Of a DNA stretch of 6,979 bases, positions 1 to 5,653 are shown in pieces. How positions within the stretch are numbered: the stretch's first letter is position 1; each line of letters starts with the position of its first letter. The notes below the pieces were generated by a model that searched no databases, was not told the DNA's origin, and saw nothing but the letters and a program-made list of their open reading frames with translations. This DNA is from Chloroflexota bacterium (lineage in GTDB: Bacteria; Chloroflexota; Dehalococcoidia; UBA3495): assembly GCA_022571575.1 (NCBI GenBank), contig JACZXN010000088.1, positions 1-6,979 on the forward strand. Reading direction: 5' to 3'. The translations under genes and the position numbers were made by a program.

Positions 1-130
1 TAACATAAATCCACAAATCGAAGCCTCTGAGCCGAAGTCCGGACCGGTATCCGGCGACCCGGTCTCGGCACGGCCGGAAGAACGAGACCCAAGGCGAACA
101 TCGCCCTCCGCTCCGAGGAAACTCCTGGCC
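1..130 (+). other. open frame upstream of the flavoprotein gene; possible N-terminal extension or leader
   Basis: Read in the frame of the downstream oxidoreductase, this stretch has no stop codon from base 2 to the ATG at 131. It would encode about 43 residues rich in Pro, Ser, Arg and Glu, with no start codon that clearly fits. The other two plus frames carry stops at the very start. It could be the disordered linker of a longer protein whose N-terminal domain lies outside the window, or simply a leader region that lacks stops because of high GC. A Shine-Dalgarno-like GAGGAA at 115-120, 10 bases before the ATG, favours the leader reading. I see no convincing promoter here. Confidence 0.4.
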
Positions 131-1132
131 ATGATGGCTGGTCTGATGGACCTCATGGTGGACGGGTTGGCCCCCGGCGTGAAAAAGCAGCGCCGGGCCT
201 ACGAATTGATCGTCGTCGGCGCCGGACCCGCGGGCACATCCGCGGCGATCTGCGCGGCGAGTGAAGGGATCGACACCCTGATAATCGAGGCCGGGCAGGC
301 CGCCGGACAGACCAATCGAGGAGCACAATTCATCGAGTGTATCGACAACTGCGCCGCGAACCCCAGGGGAATCACCCTGGGCGGCCTGGCCGACTTGGCC
401 GATGGCCAGGGCCGGCGTTTTCTTCTGGACCTGCAGCCGGGGTCGGAGGTTACCGGCATCCGTGCGGAAGGCGGCTGCTGGCGAGTGGAAACAAGGCAGG
501 GGAATTGGCTTGAGGCCAGGTCGCTTATCCTGGCCCCGGGTTTGCGCCGGCGCCGTCTCAACGTGCCGGGAGAGAGATCCCTCGCCGGCGCCGGGGTGCA
601 TACATGCGCCAACTGTGAAGGGCCGGTCTACGCCGGGAAGGACCTGGTGGTGGTCGGCGCCGGCGATTCGGGAATCGAGCAGGCATTATATCTCGCCACC
701 TTCGCCAAGAGTGTTACGGTGGTGGAACAGAGCGCCCGGGCCCGGTGCGGCAGAGAACTGTACCGCAGGGCTAAAGCTCATCCCAACATCGTTTTTAAAC
801 TCAACCGCATCGTCCGGGAGTTCAAGGGCAGCGGGGCGCTGAGTTCGGTGCTCATTGAAGACGCCAAAACCGGTGAGATCGAGGAGCTGTATTCCTCCGC
901 CGCATTCATAACCATCGGCCGTGAACCAGCCACCGGCGTTTTTCAAGCGTCGGTGGACCTAGACCAAGGCGGGTTCATCAAGACCGACCGGAGCATGCAG
1001 ACGAAGTTGCCCGGGGTATTTGCCGCGGGACACGCCCGTTCCCCCCGCATCCGGGGCCCAGAGGACGCCGCCGGCGAGGGCTACAAGGCGGCCACGCTGG
1101 TCCGCAAATACCTGCATAAAGCGAGAAGTTAG
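131..1132 (+). CDS. thioredoxin reductase-like NAD(P)/FAD-dependent oxidoreductase (possibly 5'-partial)
   Basis: The 333-residue product has the layout of the low-molecular-weight thioredoxin reductase family, which passes electrons from NAD(P)H through FAD to a redox disulfide. Seen directly: an FAD-binding GAGPAG at residues 30-35, a CxxC redox pair (C159-A-N-C162, followed by E-G where the classic form is CATCDG), a second dinucleotide-binding GAGDSG at 176-181, and a C-terminal GVFAAG at 295-300. Several positions are unusual. The Asp that normally follows GVFAAG and contacts FAD is His301. The HRRxxxR signature for the NADPH 2'-phosphate is missing, and the second beta strand ends in Glu199, which suggests NADH rather than NADPH. 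The usual IENYPG stretch reads IDNCAA, giving extra cysteines at 70 and 74. The physiological partner cannot be told; no thioredoxin gene is adjacent. The start at 131 is supported by GAGGAA 10 bases upstream, but the frame is open to the window edge, so a longer protein is possible. Confidence 0.88.
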   Translation: MMAGLMDLMVDGLAPGVKKQRRAYELIVVGAGPAGTSAAICAASEGIDTLIIEAGQAAGQTNRGAQFIECIDNCAANPRGITLGGLADLADGQGRRFLLDLQPGSEVTGIRAEGGCWRVETRQGNWLEARSLILAPGLRRRRLNVPGERSLAGAGVHTCANCEGPVYAGKDLVVVGAGDSGIEQALYLATFAKSVTVVEQSARARCGRELYRRAKAHPNIVFKLNRIVREFKGSGALSSVLIEDAKTGEIEELYSSAAFITIGREPATGVFQASVDLDQGGFIKTDRSMQTKLPGVFAAGHARSPRIRGPEDAAGEGYKAATLVRKYLHKARS

Positions 1133-1155
1133 ACGAGCAAAACGCCTCAGATAAC

Positions 1156-1187
1156 AAAAAGGCCGCCCGGTAAAGGACGGCCTTTTT
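1156..1187. terminator. bidirectional rho-independent terminator between convergent genes
   Basis: AAAAAGGCCG at 1156-1165 and CGGCCTTTTT at 1178-1187 form a perfect 10-base inverted repeat around a 12-base centre. The GC stem followed by a T run reads as an intrinsic terminator on both strands. It lies 23 bases after the flavoprotein stop and about 45 bases beyond the desaturase stop, so it can end both convergent transcripts. Confidence 0.9.
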
Positions 1188-1196
1188 CCATTTTCT

Positions 1197-1234
1197 GATT
1201 ATCGCCGGGGCTTGGGGATTATCGCCGGAGGCTT
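1197..1234. repeat. 20-bp-period tandem duplication at the desaturase 3' end
   Basis: GATTATCGCCGG occurs at 1197-1208 and again at 1217-1228. The copies are followed by GGCTT and AGGCTT respectively, so the unit is about 17-18 bases with a 20-base period. The second copy runs into the desaturase stop codon (1233-1235). It looks like a small local duplication, with no evident function. Confidence 0.6.
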
Positions 1235-2342
1235 AGGCGGATTTTCGCCGCAGCGGGGAACTCACCTCGTGGAGGAAGCCGAGTATCTCTTTATTTGATT
1301 GCCACACCCCGGTTTCGTGGTAGGGTAGCCCCTTCTCCTGACAGAACGCCCGCACGATCACCTGGGCTTTCTTCAGGTTGTTGCGGGGCATGTTGGGGAA
1401 CAGGTGGTGTTCGATCTGGTAATTCAGCCCGCCGTACCAGAAGTCGGCCAGGGGGCTGCCATGCACGTTCCGGGCAGTCAAGGTCTGTTTGTGCAGAAAG
1501 TCCATCTCGGTGTCTTTGTCCAGGATGGGCATGCCCTTGTGGTTGGGGGCGAAGACCGAGCCCATGTAGATCCCGCCCAATGCCCGGTGCACCGCGATGA
1601 ACAGCGCGCCTTGCCAGGGGCCCAGAAAGAAGAAGATGAGGCCCAGGTAGGCGGTCAGCCCGGCGACCACCAGGACCGGTTCGACGATGGGATACCGCAT
1701 CCGCCCTTTGCGCATCTGGTAGGCGATGCCGCCGAAGAGCAGGCTGAACGAAGTCAACGCCAACATGGGATAGAACAGGAAGGCCTGGTACCTGACGGTG
1801 AGACGGCCGATGCCCTTCATCGCCAGTGCTTGTTCGTGGGTGAAGGCGAGAAGAGAGACCTCGATATCGCCGTCGATGTCAATATGATTGGGGGCCCGGT
1901 GGTGGGTATTGTGCTTGTCCTGCCACCAACTGGGCGTCATTCCCGTTAGGAACCCCACAGCCAGGAGCACCCAGTCGTTGCGCTTGGCCGACATGAATAT
2001 CTGGCGGTGTCCGGAGTCGTGTCCCAAGAACCCCAGGTTGGTGAACACCAGGGCCAGGAAAACGGCGTTCAGCATCTGTATCCATAAGACGCCGCTGAAT
2101 ATCACCAGCAGCGCCACGCTGGCGGCAACCATCGCCACCACACTGGGTATCTTCCAGGCGTAATAACCGTATTGCCGGTCCAGCAACCCCGCCGCGGTCA
2201 CCTTGCGCTTCAGTTCCAGGTATACCCTGTCGTTCTCCCGCCTGGTGAGGGGTTCCGCCGAGTCCAGTGCGGCGCTGGGACTGGGGACGGCGCGGACCGC
2301 GGAACCGATCAAATTCTCTGTACTGATTGTATTCATCTCCAT
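1233..2342 (-). CDS. membrane fatty acid desaturase (three-histidine-box family)
   Basis: This is a di-iron, oxygen-dependent acyl desaturase of the inner membrane, which introduces a double bond into acyl chains of lipids or acyl-CoA using electrons from ferredoxin or a flavoprotein. From the start chosen here (369 residues) the three histidine boxes are HDSGH at 108-112, HNTHH at 144-148 and QIEHH at 309-313. Gln as the first residue of the third box is common in front-end and acyl-lipid desaturases. Hydrophobic segments lie at about 66-88, 91-107, 123-135, 188-208 and 221-241. There is no N-terminal cytochrome b5 domain. Regioselectivity cannot be read from sequence. The start is uncertain: ATG codons lie at 2342 and 2336, neither with a good Shine-Dalgarno. 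The frame can extend to a TTG at 2453, but that would make the promoter-like hexamers and leader hairpin coding and lacks a ribosome site. The gene converges on the flavoprotein gene and lies downstream of the aldolase gene. Confidence 0.93.
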   Translation of the reverse strand: MEMNTISTENLIGSAVRAVPSPSAALDSAEPLTRRENDRVYLELKRKVTAAGLLDRQYGYYAWKIPSVVAMVAASVALLVIFSGVLWIQMLNAVFLALVFTNLGFLGHDSGHRQIFMSAKRNDWVLLAVGFLTGMTPSWWQDKHNTHHRAPNHIDIDGDIEVSLLAFTHEQALAMKGIGRLTVRYQAFLFYPMLALTSFSLLFGGIAYQMRKGRMRYPIVEPVLVVAGLTAYLGLIFFFLGPWQGALFIAVHRALGGIYMGSVFAPNHKGMPILDKDTEMDFLHKQTLTARNVHGSPLADFWYGGLNYQIEHHLFPNMPRNNLKKAQVIVRAFCQEKGLPYHETGVWQSNKEILGFLHEVSSPLRRKSA

Positions 2343-2356
2343 CGGTGCTAGACATG

Positions 2357-2398
2357 ATTCGGCGGAGAGTACATCACACTGAATACTCTCCGCCGGAT
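2357..2398 (-). promoter_or_regulatory. strong hairpin/palindrome in the desaturase leader
   Basis: CGGCGGAGAGTA at 2360-2371 and TACTCTCCGCCG at 2384-2395 are a perfect 12-base inverted repeat with a 12-base loop. Pairing extends outward to 15 positions with one mismatch or wobble. It lies between the promoter-like hexamers and the preferred start codon, ending 15-21 bases before the ATGs at 2342 and 2336. No T run follows it, so it is not a classic terminator. It could be an operator for a dimeric repressor or an RNA structure in the 5' leader that controls translation. Confidence 0.65.
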
Positions 2399-2408
2399 GC
2401 TCTGCCAA

Positions 2409-2438
2409 AGTATAGCGGGTTGGCTCCCCGGCCGACAA
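2409..2438 (-). promoter_or_regulatory. putative sigma-70-type promoter of the desaturase gene
   Basis: On the minus strand TTGTCG (2433-2438) and TATACT (2409-2414) are separated by 18 bases. TATACT matches five of six bases of the -10 consensus, and the -35 shares its first three bases. Transcription would begin near 2402 and place the palindrome at the 5' end of the message. The call rests on hexamers only. Confidence 0.45.
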
Positions 2439-2511
2439 CCGTGGCCGAAACAAGTTGCGAGGATTCTCTCGCGGCGTGAACTTCGTATTCTTAGGTTTAC
2501 GTGGCTCAGGG

Positions 2512-3312
2512 CTAGGCGGCGACCGCCTTGGCCGACTCCTCGCGTATGTTTTGGGCCGACGCCTTCAGGGCGTTCAAGACGATGGCCGGCGGCGCCGGGG
2601 CCACCGATGTGTAACTGACCCCCATGGCAAGCAGGTCTTGTGGAGTGAACCGGCAGGAGGCGTGGTTCACCGGGATATAGACCTTGGCCTTCCCCACCGC
2701 CTTGACCTTGGCGGCCAGGTCCTCGAAGGTCTGCTTCAGGCGAGGGTCGGTCGGGTCGTTCATCCCCAGCACCATGCTGATGTCAGTGGGCCCAAGAGCG
2801 ATGAGGTCCACGCCGTCCACCGCGGCGATGTCGGCAATCTCATCCAGGCCGCGCTTGTCCTCGGTCATGACGATGAGGAGGACCTCTTCGTCGGAGGTGC
2901 GCATGTGCTCGGTCCAGGGTATGGAGCCGTAACCCGCGGCCCGCGAACTGCCGGCCCCGCCACGGTCTCCAAGGGGCGGGTACCGGATGGCCTCCACCGC
3001 CCGCCTGGCGCCCTCGGCGCCGGCGATGTGGGGCACCTGAATGCCCTGGGCGCCCATGTCCAGCAGGCGCAGGATGGTCTTGGGGTTGTCGTCCGGGACG
3101 CGGACCACGGGCGTGATGCCGCACAGGTCGGCGACCCGGATCATCTCGCCCACGGTCTGCAGGTCGAAGACCGAATGCTCCATGTCAATGAAAGCGCCGT
3201 CAAAACCGGCCAGGGCTATTATCTCGATCACCGCCGGGTCGGCGAAACCCACGTGACTCACGATCGCCAGGCCGCCCTCGCGCATCACCTTCTTGATCCT
3301 ATTCGGTTTCAT
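2512..3312 (-). CDS. HpcH/HpaI family aldolase (2-oxo acid aldolase / citrate lyase superfamily)
   Basis: The 266-residue product matches class II, metal-dependent pyruvate aldolases of the HpcH/HpaI family. These cytosolic enzymes reversibly cleave 2-oxo-4-hydroxy acids to pyruvate or another 2-oxo acid plus an aldehyde, often in the last steps of aromatic degradation. Expected catalytic features are visible at nearly the same numbering as E. coli HpaI: the IDMEH segment with E45-H46, R71 in VRVP, the PPLGDRG loop at 112-118, metal ligand E151 in MTED, and D177 in the GPTDIS segment. Length is normal for the family. The start at 3312 is well supported by GGGGAG at 3319-3324, six bases upstream. 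A near-consensus promoter lies about 90 bases upstream, so the gene seems to have its own transcript. The substrate cannot be assigned; HpaI-type, 2-dehydro-3-deoxy-sugar-acid and hydroxyoxovalerate-type activities are all possible. Confidence 0.92.
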   Translation of the reverse strand: MKPNRIKKVMREGGLAIVSHVGFADPAVIEIIALAGFDGAFIDMEHSVFDLQTVGEMIRVADLCGITPVVRVPDDNPKTILRLLDMGAQGIQVPHIAGAEGARRAVEAIRYPPLGDRGGAGSSRAAGYGSIPWTEHMRTSDEEVLLIVMTEDKRGLDEIADIAAVDGVDLIALGPTDISMVLGMNDPTDPRLKQTFEDLAAKVKAVGKAKVYIPVNHASCRFTPQDLLAMGVSYTSVAPAPPAIVLNALKASAQNIREESAKAVAA

Positions 3313-3318
3313 ATTCGT

Positions 3319-3324
3319 CTCCCC
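3319..3324 (-). promoter_or_regulatory. ribosome binding site of the aldolase gene
   Basis: GGGGAG on the minus strand, six bases before the ATG at 3312 and within an A/G-rich run. It is one of the two clearest Shine-Dalgarno matches in the window and fixes the start. Confidence 0.75.
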
Positions 3325-3398
3325 TTTTTCTCACCCGTCAATCCGCCGCTGGGGGCACGAAAGTCCCGGAGCGGTTTTCGATATCTCAAGCTGGATCG

Positions 3399-3427
3399 AG
3401 TGTAGACACGGCCAGTTCCGGTGTCAA
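3399..3427 (-). promoter_or_regulatory. near-consensus sigma-70-type promoter of the aldolase gene
   Basis: A perfect TTGACA (3422-3427) and TACACT (3399-3404, four of six) are separated by exactly 17 bases on the minus strand. Transcription would start near 3392 and give a leader of about 80 bases. The -35 and spacer overlap one arm of a long-range inverted repeat (3414-3425 with 3466-3477), which could tie the promoter to a regulator. Confidence 0.6.
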
Positions 3428-3477
3428 ACTGGGGAGGCCTTTCCTGGGAAGGTTTTTCCGAGAAGGACGCCGGAACT
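3414..3477. repeat. long-range inverted repeat between the MOSC stop and the aldolase promoter
   Basis: AGTTCCGGTGTC at 3414-3425 and GACGCCGGAACT at 3466-3477 are complementary at 11 of 12 positions, and the odd pair is a G-U wobble if read as plus-strand RNA. The arms are 52 bases centre to centre. The right arm overlaps the MOSC stop codon and the left arm overlaps the aldolase -35 and spacer. A smaller imperfect hairpin (3438-3452) lies between them. Confidence 0.5.
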
Positions 3478-4273
3478 AACGGGAGGCCGGGTCTTCCACC
3501 AACTCCACGGGGTCGCCCACCGATACCGTGCCGGTGGTTTCAACCGCGCCATAGACGCCGAAGTAGGGAGCGCGGTCGCCGGGACGGTAGCTGAGGAGCA
3601 GCCTGGGGACATCGAAGTCCCGCTGGCCGGTCTCGGGGTCCAGGGTGGTGACGGCGCAACGGGGGTCTGGGGCCACCATCCGCAAACGCAGGTCCGGGCC
3701 TATCCGCACCACGCCGCCCAGCCAGGAGTCCTCTTCATGGGGAGAGCAGCCGTCGATGAGGAAGTTGGGCCGGAACCTCTTGCCTTCGAACCTTCGCCCG
3801 CCGGTCACTCGCTCCCCCAAATATTCGATGGACGCCTGGGAGAGCAGGGAAACGGGATATTCATCGAAGCTTTCGCCGGGGTTGTCGGTCTTCACCAACC
3901 GTACCGGCGAACCGCAGAACGCGGTTAACGCCTCGCTCCACGGCCCGGAGACCTGGCGGCCCGGAACCTGGCGGCCCCAGATCACGGTGCTCATGGGGCT
4001 GCCCAACTCCGTTGGTCCTTCCACTTGCGTTCCGTCGGGGAACCGGAGGGTCAGTACCTCGGAATCGGCGGAGTATCGGGCTTTGACCAAGACCAGCCGG
4101 CCCTCCTGGCGTTGTGTCAGCAACCGCCCTCCGGCGTCAACCAGATGGAACCGGCGGTCTTCGACGATACCGGAGGACCCGACCGTCACGGATGCGGGCT
4201 GTTCCAGGGACAGGGACTTCACGGGCGAGGTGAAGATCGCCGCGACAGAACGCAATGGGCACCCCCGAGTCAT
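3476..4273 (-). CDS. MOSC domain-containing protein (MOSC N-terminal barrel plus MOSC domain)
   Basis: The 265-residue product has the two-part layout of bacterial MOSC proteins related to the C-terminal half of eukaryotic molybdenum cofactor sulfurase and to mARC/YcbX. Residues about 8-105 contain the MOSC_N signatures (FTSPVKSL at 14-21, GIVEDRRFHLVD at 35-46, LLTQRQ at 51-56). Residues about 135-262 form the MOSC domain, with KRFRPNFLIDG at 165-175 and PRCAVTTLDPETG at 204-216. C206 is at the position of the cysteine that ligates molybdenum in mARC-type proteins. By family knowledge it may bind molybdenum cofactor and reduce N-hydroxylated compounds or move sulfur; no fused ferredoxin domain is present, so a separate electron donor would be needed. 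It begins 32 bases after the protease stop and is probably co-transcribed. The ATG at 4273 lacks a clear Shine-Dalgarno. A TTG at 4255 with a G run just upstream is an alternative start. Confidence 0.88.
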   Translation of the reverse strand: MTRGCPLRSVAAIFTSPVKSLSLEQPASVTVGSSGIVEDRRFHLVDAGGRLLTQRQEGRLVLVKARYSADSEVLTLRFPDGTQVEGPTELGSPMSTVIWGRQVPGRQVSGPWSEALTAFCGSPVRLVKTDNPGESFDEYPVSLLSQASIEYLGERVTGGRRFEGKRFRPNFLIDGCSPHEEDSWLGGVVRIGPDLRLRMVAPDPRCAVTTLDPETGQRDFDVPRLLLSYRPGDRAPYFGVYGAVETTGTVSVGDPVELVEDPASR

Positions 4274-4305
4274 GGCAGGTTTTAGGGCCGGTTTTGCAGC
4301 GCGGC

Positions 4306-5544
4306 CTAGCCTTCGCCGGGCCGCGTGCCCAGGATAACCGGAAGCCGCCCCGATGTCCCGTCTCGGTGCAACACCTCCAGCACGATCTCATCGCCGGGTC
4401 TGGTGTTGTTGGTCAGGTACACGATCAGATCGGTCATGTCCCTTACCCTAGACCCGTTGATGCCGGTGATGGTGTCGCCGCCCAGGGCGTATTGTATCCC
4501 GTTCACGATCTCGGTGCGGTCGCTGCCGGTGAGGCCGCCTTCATCCGCCGGGCCGTCCGGGTTCACGCTGATCACCAGGGCGCCCTGAGTGCCCTTGGGC
4601 AGTTCCATCAGTTGGGCGACGTCCGGCCCCACGGAGGCCCCGGAGATGCCAAGCCAGGAATACTCGTACTTCCCGTTCTCGATCAGGGCGGGCACCACCA
4701 TCTTGGCGATGTTGATGGGCACGGCCAGGCCGACCCCGGCGCTGCTGCCGGAGCGGCTGATTATCTGAGTGTTGATGCCCACCACCCGGCCGTGGCGGTC
4801 CAGCAGGGGGCCGCCGGAGTTGCCGGGGTTGATGGGGGCGTCGGTCTGGATCACCTCGGGAATGGTGAATTGGCTGGACCCGCTGCGGATGGTGCGGCCC
4901 ACGGCGCTGACGATCCCGCTGGTCATGGTGAACGACTGGCCGAAGGGCGCGCCGATGGCCACGGCAAGCTGTCCCACCAGGACAGTGGAGCTGTCGCCGA
5001 GTTCGATGGGAATCAGGTTGTCCACCGTTTCTTCCAGTTGCAGTACCGCCAGGTCTGAATCCTTGTCCCCTCCCAGCACCCTGGCCAGCACCCGGGTCCG
5101 GTCGGCGAATATCACGGTAACAATCTCAGCACCGTCCACCACATGCTGGTTGGTGACGATCCGGCCCTTGTCGTCCCACACGAACCCGGACCCCTCCCCC
5201 CGATCGAAGAAATTATCGGGAGCCCCGGGCACGTTGGGGAACCGGCCGGTGCCGTCGTTCGCCTCCCTACTCTGGATCACCTGGATGTTGACCACCGAGG
5301 GCAGGGCCTTCAGGTAGATGCGGTTCATGACCGCTTCTTGGGCCGCGACCAGATCGTCGGCGGCGCTATCCCCCAAGGTGAAGGCGGGCTGACCGGTCTG
5401 GGTGGTTCCCACCGCCGCCGCTGATCCCGGAGTTGCAGTGGCGCTTCCCCCACAGGCTGCGATGAGGAACAGCATCAGCCCCAGCGCACCGGGGAATAAC
5501 CAGGTTTTAAGATTCCTCTTGCCAAGCGGCTTCAATCGTTTCAT
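4306..5544 (-). CDS. HtrA/DegP-like S1C serine protease, lipoprotein, one PDZ domain
   Basis: The 412-residue product is a trypsin-fold serine protease of the HtrA/Deg family, which degrades or refolds damaged proteins outside the cytoplasmic membrane. The N-terminus is a lipoprotein signal: basic residues to 13, a hydrophobic core at 14-30, and lipobox IAAC with Cys31 as the lipidated residue, followed by a Ser/Ala/Thr/Gly-rich linker to about residue 50. The catalytic triad is His134 (TNQHVV), Asp164 (DSDLAVL) and Ser243 (GNSGGP). The protease domain spans about 75-290. A single PDZ domain spans about 296-407, including WLGI and GDTITGING. Intact triad, signal and PDZ indicate an active, membrane-tethered enzyme. 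The start at 5544 gives a proper signal peptide, although the AGGGA 11 bases upstream is a weak ribosome site. The MOSC gene follows closely. The promoter region has direct repeats and a palindrome, suggesting stress-type control. Confidence 0.95.
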   Translation of the reverse strand: MKRLKPLGKRNLKTWLFPGALGLMLFLIAACGGSATATPGSAAAVGTTQTGQPAFTLGDSAADDLVAAQEAVMNRIYLKALPSVVNIQVIQSREANDGTGRFPNVPGAPDNFFDRGEGSGFVWDDKGRIVTNQHVVDGAEIVTVIFADRTRVLARVLGGDKDSDLAVLQLEETVDNLIPIELGDSSTVLVGQLAVAIGAPFGQSFTMTSGIVSAVGRTIRSGSSQFTIPEVIQTDAPINPGNSGGPLLDRHGRVVGINTQIISRSGSSAGVGLAVPINIAKMVVPALIENGKYEYSWLGISGASVGPDVAQLMELPKGTQGALVISVNPDGPADEGGLTGSDRTEIVNGIQYALGGDTITGINGSRVRDMTDLIVYLTNNTRPGDEIVLEVLHRDGTSGRLPVILGTRPGEG

Positions 5545-5595
5545 TCTCGACCGGGTCCCTAGTTTGATTTCCCAAGTTCCAATATAAATAAAATA

Positions 5596-5640
5596 CGTGA
5601 TTTAATCACGCCATGGATTCCGACTCAAGCACGCCATGGA
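5596..5640 (-). promoter_or_regulatory. protease promoter with palindrome at -10 and direct repeats flanking -35
   Basis: On the minus strand TTGAGT (5623-5628) and TTAAAT (5600-5605) are 17 bases apart, each matching four of six consensus bases. The -10 sits inside a perfect 7-base-arm palindrome, CGTGATTTAATCACG (5596-5610). An 11-base direct repeat, CACGCCATGGA, occurs at 5607-5617 and 5630-5640, just inside and just outside the -35, with a 23-base period. An AT-rich tract follows at 5581-5595. The arrangement looks like a regulated promoter for the protease-MOSC unit; the regulator is unknown. Confidence 0.5.
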
Positions 5641-5653
5641 AATTGGCGGCCAT

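Noticed and set aside
1404..1949. Plus-strand open frame of 181 codons opposite the desaturase
   Set aside because: It lies entirely across the histidine-box coding region of the desaturase and shows no recognisable domain.
2343..2453. Extended desaturase N-terminus from an upstream start
   Set aside because: The upstream start is a TTG with no ribosome site, and the added codons would cover a promoter-like pair and a strong palindrome. The core domain is complete without them. Not fully excluded.
2457..2472. Small inverted repeat GCGAG-GATTCT-CTCGC after the aldolase gene
   Set aside because: Only five-base arms and no T run; common by chance in GC-rich DNA. Not called as a terminator.
2455..3405. 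Long plus-strand open frame of 316 codons opposite the aldolase gene
   Set aside because: It is antisense to a gene with clear catalytic motifs, its product is His/Gly/Val-rich without family features, and such frames are expected opposite GC-rich genes.
3438..3457. Hairpin followed by five T on the plus strand, resembling a terminator
   Set aside because: The stem is only five pairs, and there is no plus-strand gene for it to end. On the minus strand no T run follows it.
4255..5058. Plus-strand open frame of 267 codons opposite the protease gene
   Set aside because: It is the complement of a protease with intact triad and PDZ domain; the composition is typical of a shadow frame, with no signal or domain.
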